A stretch of DNA of 64,000 bases. Source: Chloroflexota bacterium (GTDB lineage Bacteria > Chloroflexota > Dehalococcoidia > Lucifugimonadales > UBA3495). Shown in pieces: positions 8,078 through 16,668 of the stretch. Each line of letters starts with the position of its first letter. Positions within the stretch are counted from its first letter, which is position 1. The notes below the pieces were generated by a model. That model had not been told where the DNA came from. It did not search any database and was given only the letters and a program-made list of their open reading frames with translations. Position numbers and translations under genes: made by a program. The stretch is from contig JAPPLU010000051.1 of assembly GCA_028874075.1 (NCBI GenBank), positions 1 to 64,000 of the forward strand. Direction: 5' to 3'.

Positions 8078-9982
8078 ATGGTTCAGCAAGGACAGATTGA
8101 CAACCTTTTGCGCGAGTCGGGGCAGATTCCGTCGCCGCCGCATGTTTCGGCTCAGGCTGCGCTGCAGGACTACGACGGGGTGTATGCCCGTTCCATCGAG
8201 GACCCGGAGGGGTTTTGGGCCGAGGCCGCCGAGGGGCTGCACTGGTTCCGCCGCTGGGACGAGGTGTTCCAGTGGGAGTACCCCAACTTCCGCTGGTTCG
8301 TGGGTGGGCAGACCAATATCTGCTATAACGCCCTGGACGTACACCTGACCACCGAGCGGCGCAACAAGGCGGCCCTGATCTGGTTGGGCGAGGACGGGAC
8401 GGAACAGGTTTATACCTACGCCCGCCTGGCCCAGCAGGTCAACCGCTGCGCCAACGGGCTCAAGTCTCTGGGCATCGGCAAGGGAGACCGGGTGGTCATC
8501 TACATGCCCCTGACACCCGAGGGGGCCATAACCATGCTGGCCTGCGCCCGCATCGGCGCCATCCACAGCGTGGTCTATGCCGGATTCAGCGTTGGCTCCC
8601 TGCGTGACCGCATCCAGGACGCCTCAGCCAAGGCCCTGATCACCGGCGACGTGGGCTACCGCCGCGGCAACAAGGTGGACTTGATCAGCATCGCCAACGA
8701 GGCCGTGGAGGGCTGCGATTCTCTGACCTCCGTTATAGTCTGGCGGAGAGAAATGGCCCGCCAGGACTTGAAGGACGGCCAGGTGGACTTTGAGGAACTG
8801 CTGTCCGGCCAGTCCATAGACTGCGAGGCCGAGGTGATGGACGCCGAAGACCCTCTTTACATCCTTTATACCAGCGGCACCACCGGCAAGCCCAAGGGCG
8901 TGGTCCACGTTCACGGCGGCTACATGGTGGGCACCCATTACCACTTCAAGAACTTCTGGGACGTCAAGGACAGCGACGTCTTCTGGTGTATGTCCGACAT
9001 TGGCTGGGTGGTGGGCCACAGCTACATCGTCTACGCTCCCCTGGTAGCCGGCGCGACCACTGTCTTCCGCGAGGGAGCGCCCGACTATCCCCACAACGCC
9101 GTCTTCTACGAGATCATCGAGAAGTATGGGGTCAACGTCATTTTCACCGCCCCCACCGCCGTGCGGATGCTCATGCGCTACGGCGAGGAGCCGGCCAAAC
9201 GGTACGACCTGCGCTCTTTGCGCTTCCTCACCTGCGCCGGCGAGCCTCTGAATCCCGAGGCCCTGCGCTGGGCCTACGAGCACATCTGCGGCAGCGGCGA
9301 GTGGGCCCACATAGTGGACAACTGGTGGCAGACCGAGACGGGCGGCCCGTGCCTGGGCACGATGGCCACGATGGAGACCCGCCCCGGCCGGGTGGGACGT
9401 CCATTGCCCGGGGCATTGATGGACATTGTTGACCGCGAGGGACAGCCCATCGAGGAACCGAACAAGGGGGGCTTCCTTGTTATTCGGCGGCCCTTCCCTC
9501 ACTTCTCCCGCACAGTCTGGGGCGACCCGGAACGCTACGAGGGCACCTGGACCCAGATACCGGGGGTATATTCCTCCGGCGACGTGGCGCTTCGGGACGA
9601 GGACGGCTACTACATGGTGGTGGGCCGCGCCGACGACGTGCTCAACGTGGCCGGCCACCGCATCGGCTCTGCCGAAGTGGAGAGCGCCCTGGTGTCGCAC
9701 CCGTCGGTAGCTGAAGCGGCGGTCATCGGCAAGCCCGACGACCTTAGGGGCGAGGTAATCAAGGGCTTCGTAACGCTTCGGGTGGGCAATGACCCGTCGG
9801 ACCTGATGATCGACACCCTGCGCAACCACGTCCGCGGCGTCCTGGGACCCATAGCCGTACCCGCCGAGATCGAGTTCACCCCGGCCCTGCCCAAGACCCG
9901 CTCCGGCAAAATCATGCGCCGCCTGCTGAAGGCCAACGAATTAGGTCTGGACCCGGGGGATATAACAACGCTGGAGGATTAG
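8078..9982 (+). CDS. Acetate/propionate-CoA ligase (AMP-forming)
   Basis: A 634-aa ANL-superfamily adenylating enzyme of the acetyl-CoA synthetase type: carboxylate + ATP + CoA gives acyl-CoA + AMP + PPi. It shows the phosphate loop YTSGTTGKPKGVVH near residue 267, the DNWWQTETGG motif near residue 412 whose Trp limits the pocket to short acids, and the C-terminal KTRSGKIMRRLL with the acetylatable Lys. The ATG at 8078 follows GAGGAG by 7 nt. Whether acetate, propionate or another short acid is used cannot be decided. The alcohol dehydrogenase downstream could share a pathway but has a 110-nt gap. Confidence 0.88.
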   Translation: MVQQGQIDNLLRESGQIPSPPHVSAQAALQDYDGVYARSIEDPEGFWAEAAEGLHWFRRWDEVFQWEYPNFRWFVGGQTNICYNALDVHLTTERRNKAALIWLGEDGTEQVYTYARLAQQVNRCANGLKSLGIGKGDRVVIYMPLTPEGAITMLACARIGAIHSVVYAGFSVGSLRDRIQDASAKALITGDVGYRRGNKVDLISIANEAVEGCDSLTSVIVWRREMARQDLKDGQVDFEELLSGQSIDCEAEVMDAEDPLYILYTSGTTGKPKGVVHVHGGYMVGTHYHFKNFWDVKDSDVFWCMSDIGWVVGHSYIVYAPLVAGATTVFREGAPDYPHNAVFYEIIEKYGVNVIFTAPTAVRMLMRYGEEPAKRYDLRSLRFLTCAGEPLNPEALRWAYEHICGSGEWAHIVDNWWQTETGGPCLGTMATMETRPGRVGRPLPGALMDIVDREGQPIEEPNKGGFLVIRRPFPHFSRTVWGDPERYEGTWTQIPGVYSSGDVALRDEDGYYMVVGRADDVLNVAGHRIGSAEVESALVSHPSVAEAAVIGKPDDLRGEVIKGFVTLRVGNDPSDLMIDTLRNHVRGVLGPIAVPAEIEFTPALPKTRSGKIMRRLLKANELGLDPGDITTLED

Positions 9983-10093
9983 GCGTACCCTTAAATGTCT
10001 CCCTTTGGCTCAAGCAGTTTAGCCGTAAACGAACACTAAATGAAACAAACAATTTCCTGAACCCGTGTCAGGAACTCGAAGGAACCCTCCCAA

Positions 10094-11128
10094 ATGAAAG
10101 CAATGGTACTGGAGCAGTACAATGCTCCTCTGAACTGGCAGGACGTCCCCGAACCCCGGATCGGCCCCCGTGACGTTCTCATCAAGGTTGTAGCCAACGG
10201 CCTTTGCGCCACCGACCTGAAAATCGGGGGCGGCCTGGTACCCACGGTGTCCTTGCCCCACATTCCGGGCCACGAGGCGGCCGGCGAGGTGGTGGAGGTG
10301 GGCGACGAGGTGCCCGACCTGCAACGGGGTGACCACGTTACTTGCTATCCCACCGAGGGTTGCGGCTTTTGCGACTACTGCCGCAAGGGACTCGAGAACT
10401 ACTGCGTCACCGCTCCCCGCACCGGCTTCGAGATTAACGGCGGCTTCAGCCAGTTCATGCGCGTGTCCGGTCGCAACGCCGTCAAGATCTCCCCCGAAGT
10501 GCCCTGGGAGGAAGCGGCCATCATCCCCGATGCCATGGCCAGCGTCTACCATGCCCTTACCCACCGGGCCCGAGTCCAGCCCGGCGAAACCGTGGTCATT
10601 ATCGGCATAGGCGGCCTGGGCATCCACGCCATGCAGATGGCCAGTCTCATGGGCGCCCGGGTCATTGCCGCCGACGTAGTCCCCGACAAGCTCCAGGGCG
10701 CCGAGCAGTTCAACCCGGACGTTATCGTCAACAGCCGAATCGAAAACCTTCCAGAGCGGGTCAAGGAACTGACCAACGGCCTGGGCGCCGACGTGGTGGT
10801 TGAGGGAGTGGGCGGCGAGGCGGTGGCCGCCGTCCTGCCCGACAGCCTGGCCTGCCTGAAGCTGGGCGGCCGCCTGGTGGTCCTGGGCTACAACTACGGC
10901 ATCCCACTGGCGGTGGACACGGCCGACCTGATCTACGGCCAGTGGAGTATCCTGGGCACCCGTGCCTCCAACCTCCAGGACGTGGTGGAAGTGGTGAAGC
11001 TCGTGGAACAGGGGCGGCTCAAGCCTGTAGTATCCGAAACCTACCCGCTGCAGGACGTGGATCGGGCCCTGGCCCGCCTGCGGGAAAGCCCGCCGCTGGG
11101 GCGGATAGTGCTGCAGTCAGCGAGTTAA
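10094..11128 (+). CDS. Zinc-dependent medium-chain alcohol dehydrogenase
   Basis: A 344-aa MDR-superfamily dehydrogenase. The catalytic zinc Cys lies in GLCATDLK (about residue 38), with the GHEAAGEV signature near residue 59. The structural zinc site is the four-Cys lobe CGFCDYCRKGLENYC (about residues 92-106). The Rossmann motif GIGGLG follows near residue 173. The enzyme should oxidise an alcohol or reduce an aldehyde with NAD(P). The substrate is not evident; the family includes sorbitol, threonine and aryl-alcohol dehydrogenases. Confidence 0.88.
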   Translation: MKAMVLEQYNAPLNWQDVPEPRIGPRDVLIKVVANGLCATDLKIGGGLVPTVSLPHIPGHEAAGEVVEVGDEVPDLQRGDHVTCYPTEGCGFCDYCRKGLENYCVTAPRTGFEINGGFSQFMRVSGRNAVKISPEVPWEEAAIIPDAMASVYHALTHRARVQPGETVVIIGIGGLGIHAMQMASLMGARVIAADVVPDKLQGAEQFNPDVIVNSRIENLPERVKELTNGLGADVVVEGVGGEAVAAVLPDSLACLKLGGRLVVLGYNYGIPLAVDTADLIYGQWSILGTRASNLQDVVEVVKLVEQGRLKPVVSETYPLQDVDRALARLRESPPLGRIVLQSAS

Positions 11129-11184
11129 AGTTCGTCAGAAATACCGAAAAGCGTACAGCTACTGCATCCATCAATGAACAAGCT

Positions 11185-11213
11185 GATGGGCCGACGAAAG
11201 AGGTCGGCCCATC
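11185..11213. terminator. Hairpin between convergent genes
   Basis: GATGGGCCGAC and GTCGGCCCATC form an 11-bp stem around a 7-nt loop. It lies between the alcohol dehydrogenase (stop 11128) and the convergent hicB (stop 11240). No clear U-run follows on either strand, so termination is only likely by position. Confidence 0.35.
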
Positions 11214-11239
11214 GCCGTCAAGCAGGTGGTGTTCGCTCT

Positions 11240-11497
11240 TTACGCCTTTATCGTTGTATTTGCCCTTGCCCACGGCAGATAGACCCCTTCGGAGTCTGCC
11301 GGTTCCTCGGGACTAATGTACTCAGCAGGAATTGGAAGGCCTTGCCGTCTAAGGTCATCCAAATGAACCTCCAAGGCCTCCGTGAAACTAACCAATGCTT
11401 CTTCAGCCGAATAGCCAATTGCCACGCAACCCGGCACATTCGGAGAAAAGGCTCCCCAGTTTTGGGGGCCAGGAACCAGAACAATAGCGTAGTTCAT
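11240..11497 (-). CDS. hicB: HicB-family antitoxin
   Basis: An 85-aa protein with the degenerate RNase H-like HicB fold: an N-terminal strand (NYAIVLVPG), then WGAFSPNVPGCVAIGYSAEE and a helix EALEVHLDDLRRQGLPIP, all typical of the family. HicB binds and blocks HicA and usually represses its own operon. This form ends without an obvious DNA-binding domain. ATG 11497 is chosen because the family starts right at this strand; a longer GTG start overlapping hicA is less likely. It lies 11 nt downstream of hicA. Confidence 0.8.
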   Translation of the reverse strand: MNYAIVLVPGPQNWGAFSPNVPGCVAIGYSAEEALVSFTEALEVHLDDLRRQGLPIPAEYISPEEPADSEGVYLPWARANTTIKA

Positions 11498-11508
11498 GTC
11501 ATCAGGCC

Positions 11509-11700
11509 TTACAACTGGGCTTGACGGCGTATGCTTGACCACAGCCACGCATCCAAGTCTCCTCCCAGCCTTCCGGGGATAGTTACGCTCCCTCGCTTGA
11601 AAGGATGGTGGAAAATGCGGTGATCACCGCTAGTACGTACCTGAACCCAGCCATCTTCTTCAACGATTCGAATGGCTTCGCGGACTTTGATAGAGGGCAT
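11509..11700 (-). CDS. hicA: HicA-family mRNA interferase toxin
   Basis: A 63-aa protein with a double-stranded-RNA-binding-like fold. The family pattern is clear: an N-terminal helix (VREAIRIVEEDGW), then VRTSGDHRIFHHP with the catalytic His, then GSVTIPGR and a C-terminal helix SIRRQAQL. HicA cleaves mRNA when free of HicB. The usual HicA motif is G-S-H; here it is G-D-H, a common variant. It is the first gene of the hicAB operon and sits just downstream of tRNA-Pro on the same strand. Confidence 0.78.
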   Translation of the reverse strand: MPSIKVREAIRIVEEDGWVQVRTSGDHRIFHHPFKRGSVTIPGRLGGDLDAWLWSSIRRQAQL

Positions 11701-11716
11701 TAGTAGTTACTGTAGC

Positions 11717-11793
11717 TGGTCGGGGCGGCCGGATTTGAACCGGCGACCCCCTGCACCCCATGCAGGTGCGCTCCCGGGCTGCGCCACGCCCCG
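11717..11793 (-). tRNA. tRNA-Pro(GGG)
   Basis: Read on the minus strand, a full cloverleaf is seen. The acceptor stem CGGGGCG pairs with CGCCCCG, the anticodon stem CCTGC/GCAGG encloses loop ATGGGGT (anticodon GGG), and the T arm GCCGG-TTCAAAT-CCGGC is perfect. A discriminator A and an encoded CCA end the gene. Starting with C and pairing C1-G72 is normal for tRNA-Pro. Confidence 0.95.
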
Positions 11794-11914
11794 ACACTAG
11801 GCAGATAGAATACCACACAGGCAATCCTGCTACAAGGCCAAATTCCGGCGGTCCGGCGTTGTGACTAGCCTGACAGATTTCGGCCAGAAAGTGAAACTCA
11901 TCGACGACGATGTC

Positions 11915-12259
11915 TCACCCTCCAGGCATCTGCATCACCTCATGTACCTCAATTTCGCAGCCGGGGTCCAGACCCAAGTGCGGGTGGCCTTCCAGCATGG
12001 ATTGGGCCGCCGCCATGTCCACCGCCTCAAGAATCGAGTAGCCGACCACGTTCTTGTCGCTGGGGGAACTTCCCTCGTTGGTCAGTTTCAGATTCCCAAC
12101 CATGGGGCCGCCCATTTCGGGAAGGTCGTCACTGCAGCGACCGGCCCACTCCATCCAAGCCTGCATCTGGCCCTGCATATCCTCCTGGGTGGCGCCCATT
12201 TCCTGCATCATCTGCATGTAAGGCGCCCGCGCGTGATAGATGACTATAAACTTGCTCAT
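11915..12259 (-). CDS. YciI-like (YCII/DGPF domain) protein
   Basis: A 114-aa soluble protein with the small alpha-beta barrel pattern of YCII-related proteins. It starts with strand KFIVIYHA, then a Met-rich helix (MQMMQEMGATQEDMQGQMQAW) suited to packing or metal contacts, then VVGYSILEAVDMAAAQSMLEGHP and a last strand IEVHEVMQM. The family includes dehydrochlorinase-like and sigma-factor-associated proteins, mostly of unknown function. The unusually Met-rich helix is notable. It is a single gene. Confidence 0.7.
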   Translation of the reverse strand: MSKFIVIYHARAPYMQMMQEMGATQEDMQGQMQAWMEWAGRCSDDLPEMGGPMVGNLKLTNEGSSPSDKNVVGYSILEAVDMAAAQSMLEGHPHLGLDPGCEIEVHEVMQMPGG

Positions 12260-12465
12260 CGCTCATCCCTGGTCTGAATTCGCCGCTCTCGGTTCAGCCA
12301 AACCATTCTAAGTCCTGCCCCGTCTGCGTCAAACCCAATCTGCCGATGTTCATCCCTGTCAATGTACTGTTCCCGCTGAAGCGGCCTTTGTCCGATGGGC
12401 CCGCAAAGACAGGCGGTTGCACCAGGGGTTACAATACGCCAACCCTCATCCCACGGAGGTCCCCC

Positions 12466-13731
12466 ATGCCTGGGCCGCTGGATGGCGTGAAAGTCGTCGA
12501 GTTCACCGAAATCATCGCTGGCCCCTTCGCCGGGATGCTCCTCTCCGACATGGGCGCCGAGGTAATCAAGGTGGAACCCCCCTGGGGCGACCCCTGGCGG
12601 GGGACCCAGCCCATTTCCGCCACTGAAAGCCGGGTATTCATGGCCTACAATCGGGGCAAACGCAGCATAACCCTTGACCTGACCACCGAATCCGCCGCCG
12701 AAGTGCTGGCGCGGCTTATCCCAAAGATGGACGTGGCCATCGTCAACTACCGCCCCGACGTGGCTGCCAGGCTGGGGGTAGACTACGATTCCCTCGCCGC
12801 CATCAATCCCCGGCTTATCTACTGCGAGAACACCGCCTTTGGCCGTCAGGGCCCCGATTCCTGGCGCCCCGGCTACGACATGATCCTCCAGGCCATGACC
12901 GGCATCATGACCGCCGAGAACAAGGTCAGCAACGGCGCCCCGATGCACGTTGTATCCTCTCCCTTCGTCGACACCTCGGCCGGCCTCTGCCTGGCCTGGT
13001 GCGTTTGCGCCGCCCTGTTTCACCGCGAGCGGACGGGACTCGGTCAGAAGGTAGAGACCACCCTGCTGGGCCTCGCCCTGGCCATGCTGGGCATGCGCTT
13101 CGTCGAGGTCGAATCGCTGGACCGTGAACACAACGCCGCCACCCTGGAATCCCTGGCTGCCTTGCGGGAGGGCGGGGTGTCCTATCCTGAACTCCTGAGA
13201 ATTTACGAGGCCGACCACCCCGTTTCCCCCGGCAACATCTACTATCGCAGTTACCAGACCGCCGACGGCGTGGTTTCCCTGGGCTGCCTCAGCGACCCGC
13301 TGCGAAAGCGGCTGCTGGACGTTCTGGGCCTGACCGATATCCGATTCGACGCCGACTACAACCCCCGCAGCCCGGAGGCGGTGGCATTTGGCGAGGAGCT
13401 GATCAGCCAAGCCGAGGAAGTCTTCCTCCAACGTACCGCCTCCGAGTGGCTTCACCTGCTGGACAGCAACGGAATCCCCGCCGGTCCGGTGCGTTTCATC
13501 GAGGAAGTCTTTGACGATCCCCAGGTCCAGGCCAACAACCTGGTTGCCCGGCTGGAACACCGGGATGTGGGCCCTCTGCGGATGGTTGGCCCCCTGGCCA
13601 AGTTCAGCGAGACGCCCCTGGAGCCGTCGCCGCCCCCGGCCCTGGGCCAGCACACCGACCAGGTCCTCGCCGAACTGGGCTTCACCCCGGCCGAAATCGA
13701 GGGGTGGAGGCAAAAGGGCGCCCTGGGTTAG
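12466..13731 (+). CDS. Family III (CaiB/BaiF) CoA-transferase
   Basis: A 421-aa family III CoA-transferase. The N-terminus GPLDGVKVVEFTEIIAGPFAGMLLSDMGAEVIKVE is the family hallmark, with the Rossmann-like CoA-binding domain. These enzymes move CoA between organic acids through an Asp-anhydride intermediate; the RQGPDSWRPGYDMI segment near residue 130 carries the candidate catalytic Asp. The ATG at 12466 is chosen because CGGAGG precedes it and the family starts here, although the frame is open upstream to 12346. The substrate is unknown. Such genes are abundant in SAR202-like genomes, where they are thought to serve degradation of recalcitrant organic acids. Confidence 0.88.
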   Translation: MPGPLDGVKVVEFTEIIAGPFAGMLLSDMGAEVIKVEPPWGDPWRGTQPISATESRVFMAYNRGKRSITLDLTTESAAEVLARLIPKMDVAIVNYRPDVAARLGVDYDSLAAINPRLIYCENTAFGRQGPDSWRPGYDMILQAMTGIMTAENKVSNGAPMHVVSSPFVDTSAGLCLAWCVCAALFHRERTGLGQKVETTLLGLALAMLGMRFVEVESLDREHNAATLESLAALREGGVSYPELLRIYEADHPVSPGNIYYRSYQTADGVVSLGCLSDPLRKRLLDVLGLTDIRFDADYNPRSPEAVAFGEELISQAEEVFLQRTASEWLHLLDSNGIPAGPVRFIEEVFDDPQVQANNLVARLEHRDVGPLRMVGPLAKFSETPLEPSPPPALGQHTDQVLAELGFTPAEIEGWRQKGALG

Positions 13732-14002
13732 CTACTACTTTACAGTCAACCTTCGAGATTCTCTGGCGGAGTATAGGCTGGCCAAATCCGAAGGGCCCAG
13801 CATGCCAGCGCTTTTTCATAAGCTACTGCTGCGGTACTCGAACGAACCTGTAGAAACCCCCTGCGCCCTCCTGCCCCTGATCCTTCCTCCCCGCTGACAC
13901 CTGCTCCTTGCCATCTTGGATAACCCCTTGTCAGCATAAATCTATCAACCCTGGCGATTCTCTGCTGGGGATCTAAACCATCTTATGGAGGAAGTGATTC
14001 TT

Positions 14003-14524
14003 ATGTGCCCCGAAAACGAGAAGCCCGATAATCCCGACAACGATATGTCTGATGCCAACCCAGTCCCTGGCAATTCAATAATTCCTTGGCAATGCCCGGA
14101 CGACCTTTCATCGCTTTCCCCCTCTCAGGAAGCAGCTGAAGGGCCTGGATGGGAAACGGCATTTTCTTCCCTCAGCTTTCGCCAGCAGGCTACTTTGCCC
14201 ATCATCGCCGGTTCCCTTTCCCTCTCCGAAGCTGCCCGCAACTCCGGAATAGGCCAGTCCACCTTGCGGCGCTGGCTCAACGACCCCGAATTCTGCCAGC
14301 AGTTGGACCTCTTGCGCCGGGATGCTTCCCTTTTCGCCATCCGGAAGCTCCAGGCCATGGTGCCCCGCAGCATTTCCGTTATCGTTGAACTCTTGGGTGA
14401 TGCTGACCCCGCAATACGTCTCCGTGCCGCTCGCTGCGTAATGGACTACTTTGTACAAATGAGCAAAGAACACGACCTTCGAGCCGATATCCAGGAATTA
14501 AAGGACGCCCTGGATCTGATTTAG
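14003..14524 (+). CDS. Orphan phage-type HTH protein (terminase small subunit-like)
   Basis: A 173-aa protein. The first 50 residues are acidic, Pro/Asn-rich and probably disordered. Residues about 55-95 form a helix-turn-helix of the phBC6A51/terminase-small-subunit kind (LPIIAGSLSLSEAARNSGI then STLRRWLNDPEFCQQL). The rest is helical and contains a HEAT-like stretch (PRSISVIVELLGDADPAIRLRA). No terminase large subunit, portal or integrase is nearby, so it is either a phage relic or a domesticated regulator. GGAGG at 13987-13991 supports ATG 14003 over 13985. Confidence 0.6.
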   Translation: MCPENEKPDNPDNDMSDANPVPGNSIIPWQCPDDLSSLSPSQEAAEGPGWETAFSSLSFRQQATLPIIAGSLSLSEAARNSGIGQSTLRRWLNDPEFCQQLDLLRRDASLFAIRKLQAMVPRSISVIVELLGDADPAIRLRAARCVMDYFVQMSKEHDLRADIQELKDALDLI

Positions 14525-14541
14525 GGAACCTCTGAATAACT

Positions 14542-14583
14542 CCCTTCCCCCTTGACGGGGGAAGGCTAGGATGGGGGTGAGGG
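14542..14583 (+). repeat. Dispersed intergenic repeat, family 1, copy A
   Basis: A G-rich element of the form CCCTTGACGGGGGAAGG followed by CTAGGATGGGGGTGAGGG, with an internal CTTCCCC/GGGGAAG hairpin. Related copies lie at 15555-15593, 25995-26034, 33632-33668 and 55512-55545, always between genes. Confidence 0.6.
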
Positions 14584-15030
14584 TCACCACTTCGTAGCTG
14601 GCGAGGTACCGGCCTTCGGGGGAACGACGGGTCAAGTGGGACTTAGTCAGACCTTCCTTAGGACTCGGATTAGCCATTACTAGTCAAGGCAGTCGGGCCA
14701 GCGCAGAAACAATGACGGAAAATGAGCTTAATTGGGCGGTGAAAATTTTTTCTCCCCTCGAGAACCAGGACTGCCCGTTCAAATGTTATCCCGCGCAAGC
14801 TGGCAAATGACTTCTCAAAATCATCCAGCTCGTCTCGGCGGAGGGTTGCAATGGTCGTCCACCGTCATGCTTGTTCGTGAATAAGGAGCTCCAAGGCACA
14901 TACCACAGAAGACCTTCCCGGGCGACCGTCCGGACGGTTACTCCCCCCGGCCAGTCGTGTTGACTACCTTCCGGGCCGTGTATAGAATTAGGCCTACTTG
15001 GCGCCAAAAATGGTTCCTTAAGGAGACGTA
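14584..15030. other. Intergenic region upstream of the TPP operon
   Basis: The stretch between the repeat at 14542 and the next start codon has no supported gene. It contains the consensus promoter at 14960-14988. A short minus-strand frame at 14786-15067 lacks a ribosome site and overlaps the promoter, and is dismissed. Confidence 0.5.
14960..14988 (+). promoter_or_regulatory. Sigma-70 promoter of the TPP enzyme operon
   Basis: TTGACT (14960-14965) and TAGAAT (14983-14988) have a 17-nt spacer, with transcription expected to start near 14995 and the ATG at 15031. AAGGAGA lies 5 nt before that ATG. Confidence 0.7.
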
Positions 15031-15537
15031 ATGACGACCTACGAATCAGTCCTGCATCCCCCGGCAATAATTGCCGAACTGAAGAAAAACAACATTACTC
15101 ATGTGGTCTGGCTGCCGGACAGCGAGACCAATTTCATGTACCAGCTTCTCAACGAAGAAGACTCCCTGGATCTCGTCCCGGTCTGCCGCGAGGGCGAGAC
15201 CATGGCCATCGCCGCCGGCCTCTGGGTGGGCGGCAAGAAGCCCGTGGTTTTAATTCAGAACACCGGCATCTTCGAGTCCGGCGATTCCATACGCGGCCTG
15301 GGACTGGACATCAACCAGCCCCTGGTTATGCTCATCGGCTACCGCGGCTGGACCCGTCGCGGACCGACTCCCGATTCGGCGGCCCGCTACATCGAGCCCA
15401 TCCTCCACACCTGGGGCATCAACTGCTACCTGATCGAAACCGATGACGACGCCGACCGCATCAGCATCGCCTGCGAAGAGGCGGAACGCACCCAGAAGCC
15501 CGTCGGAGTCCTGGTCGGCACCGAATTCGGCGTCTAG
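15031..15537 (+). CDS. TPP-dependent decarboxylase, alpha subunit (sulfopyruvate/phosphonopyruvate decarboxylase-like)
   Basis: A 168-aa protein that corresponds to the N-terminal (pyrimidine-binding) domain of TPP enzymes. The CREGETMAIAAG segment near residue 52 holds the Glu that activates the TPP pyrimidine. Split alpha/beta organisation is known for sulfopyruvate decarboxylase (ComD/ComE) and related phosphonopyruvate or 2-oxoacid decarboxylases. The next gene supplies the matching pyrophosphate-binding subunit. The exact substrate cannot be decided; no coenzyme M or phosphonate genes are nearby. A consensus promoter lies upstream. Confidence 0.8.
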   Translation: MTTYESVLHPPAIIAELKKNNITHVVWLPDSETNFMYQLLNEEDSLDLVPVCREGETMAIAAGLWVGGKKPVVLIQNTGIFESGDSIRGLGLDINQPLVMLIGYRGWTRRGPTPDSAARYIEPILHTWGINCYLIETDDDADRISIACEEAERTQKPVGVLVGTEFGV

Positions 15538-15554
15538 CCATCCCTGAAAATGCG

Positions 15555-15593
15555 CCTTGCCCCGCCAAGGGGGAAGGCCCGGATGGGGCGAAG
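15555..15593 (+). repeat. Dispersed intergenic repeat, family 1, copy B
   Basis: CCCCGCCAAGGGGGAAGG followed by CCCGGATGGGGCGAAG, a near copy of the element at 14542. It sits in the 104-nt gap between the alpha and beta TPP subunits without separating the operon. Confidence 0.55.
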
Positions 15594-15641
15594 ACTCAAG
15601 TGGCCTACCCCATCCCAGCCCTTAACCAAGGAGAAAAGAGC

Positions 15642-16238
15642 ATGATTAACAACACCGATGCCGTGAGGCTGATCGACAGCAAGCGGGATGATTCGGTTAT
15701 CGTACCCACTATGAACGCTAACAACGTAGGCTTTGGTCTCCCCAGCGTCAGCACCAACCAGAGCCTGGACCTGCCCCTTTCCGGGGCCATGGGCAAGGCC
15801 TCCAACCTTGGCCTGGGAATCGCCCTGGCCCAGCCCGACCGCAAGGTCATGGTGCTGGACGGCGACGGCAGCCTGCTAATGAACCTGGGAGCGATGGTAA
15901 CCTCCGCCAACAAGGCACCCACCAACTTCTACCACTTCCTGTTCAACAACAAGGTTTACGCGGTTACCGGCGGCCAGCCCATACCTGGATCGGAATGCCA
16001 GGACTGGGAAGGCATGGCCAAGGCGGCCGGCTATGCCGCGGTCTTCTCATACGACAACCTGGAAGACTTCACTACGGGGATTGATGAGGTCCTGGCGGCC
16101 ACGGGTCCGGTTTTCGTCCACCTGGCCATAGAGCCTCAGGTAGAAAACACCCCGGTGCAGTTCCGCCCCCGCGCCCAGCGCACCGTCAAAATGGCATTCG
16201 ACGAAGTACCCGCGGCCCTGGGCGTAGGCTCCGACTAG
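15642..16238 (+). CDS. TPP-dependent decarboxylase, beta subunit
   Basis: A 198-aa protein equal to the C-terminal TPP pyrophosphate-binding domain. The metal/TPP motif GDGSLLMN (about residues 69-76) and the later FNN, about 30 residues apart, are intact. Together with the alpha subunit it should form the active site at the subunit interface. ATG 15642 is preceded by AAGGAGAAAAGAGC. It is second in an operon that continues with a membrane protein and a degenerate paralogue of this subunit. Confidence 0.82.
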   Translation: MINNTDAVRLIDSKRDDSVIVPTMNANNVGFGLPSVSTNQSLDLPLSGAMGKASNLGLGIALAQPDRKVMVLDGDGSLLMNLGAMVTSANKAPTNFYHFLFNNKVYAVTGGQPIPGSECQDWEGMAKAAGYAAVFSYDNLEDFTTGIDEVLAATGPVFVHLAIEPQVENTPVQFRPRAQRTVKMAFDEVPAALGVGSD

Positions 16239-16276
16239 GCTCAACCTTCCGGGGAATGTCTGCCGGTAGGGTTATC

Positions 16277-16319
16277 GCAATAAAGAGACGCGGAGAAACG
16301 GAGAAGCACAGAGGCAACT
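16277..16319. repeat. Dispersed repeat, family 2 (AGACGCGGAGAAACGGAG type)
   Basis: AGAGACGCGGAGAAACGG followed by AGAAGCACAGAGG. This purine-rich, GAC/CGG-punctuated pattern recurs in weaker form at 41991-42030. It lies in the gap between the beta subunit and the small membrane protein and is non-coding. Confidence 0.5.
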
Positions 16320-16356
16320 CTGAGATGCTCCGAGTCTCGGCGTCTTCTTGTGAGAG

Positions 16357-16668
16357 TTGGGGTGGGGATTGCTGAAAGACTTGGGCAGAAGCCTGCTGGG
16401 CCGCCTGGTAAGCCTGGGCATATTTGCCCTGGGCTTCTGGGTGCTGTACCAGGGGTTGCTGCGGGAGGATAACCTCGTTTTGCTGATACTTGGCGTCGCT
16501 GCGGGGAGCGCGTTGATCCTGGGCGGCCTGTACCTGATGGCCACCACCCGCAGGCTGGCGGCGCGACGGGCTTCGGAACAGGAAGCCCAGCAAGAAGCCG
16601 AACTGACACAGACCGAGCTGGAGGATACGACCGGTGATTCCCTCGACGGAAGCCGCAAGGGCGATTAG
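16357..16668 (+). CDS. Small two-helix membrane protein in the TPP operon
   Basis: About 100 aa, unrecognised. Two hydrophobic helices (LVSLGIFALGFWVLYQGLL and VLLILGVAAGSALILGGLYL) are separated by a short polar turn, and an acidic Gln/Glu-rich tail (about residues 70-103) should face the cytoplasm. No ATG is available; it starts at TTG 16357 or TTG 16369. Its end overlaps the next gene by 35 nt, so the two are probably translationally coupled. It may tether the degenerate TPP paralogue to the membrane, but that is only inferred from gene order. Confidence 0.55.
   Translation: MGWGLLKDLGRSLLGRLVSLGIFALGFWVLYQGLLREDNLVLLILGVAAGSALILGGLYLMATTRRLAARRASEQEAQQEAELTQTELEDTTGDSLDGSRKGD

Noticed and set aside
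8624..9829. A 401-aa minus-strand open frame opposite the acetyl-CoA synthetase
   Set aside because: Shadow frame with codon-mirror composition and no ribosome site.
11509..11548. hicB starting at 11548, overlapping hicA
   Set aside because: The added residues do not match the HicB family, whose first strand begins at ATG 11497.
12256..13713. A 485-aa minus-strand open frame opposite the CoA-transferase
   Set aside because: Shadow of a well-supported family III CoA-transferase; Gly/Val/Gln-rich with no recognisable fold.
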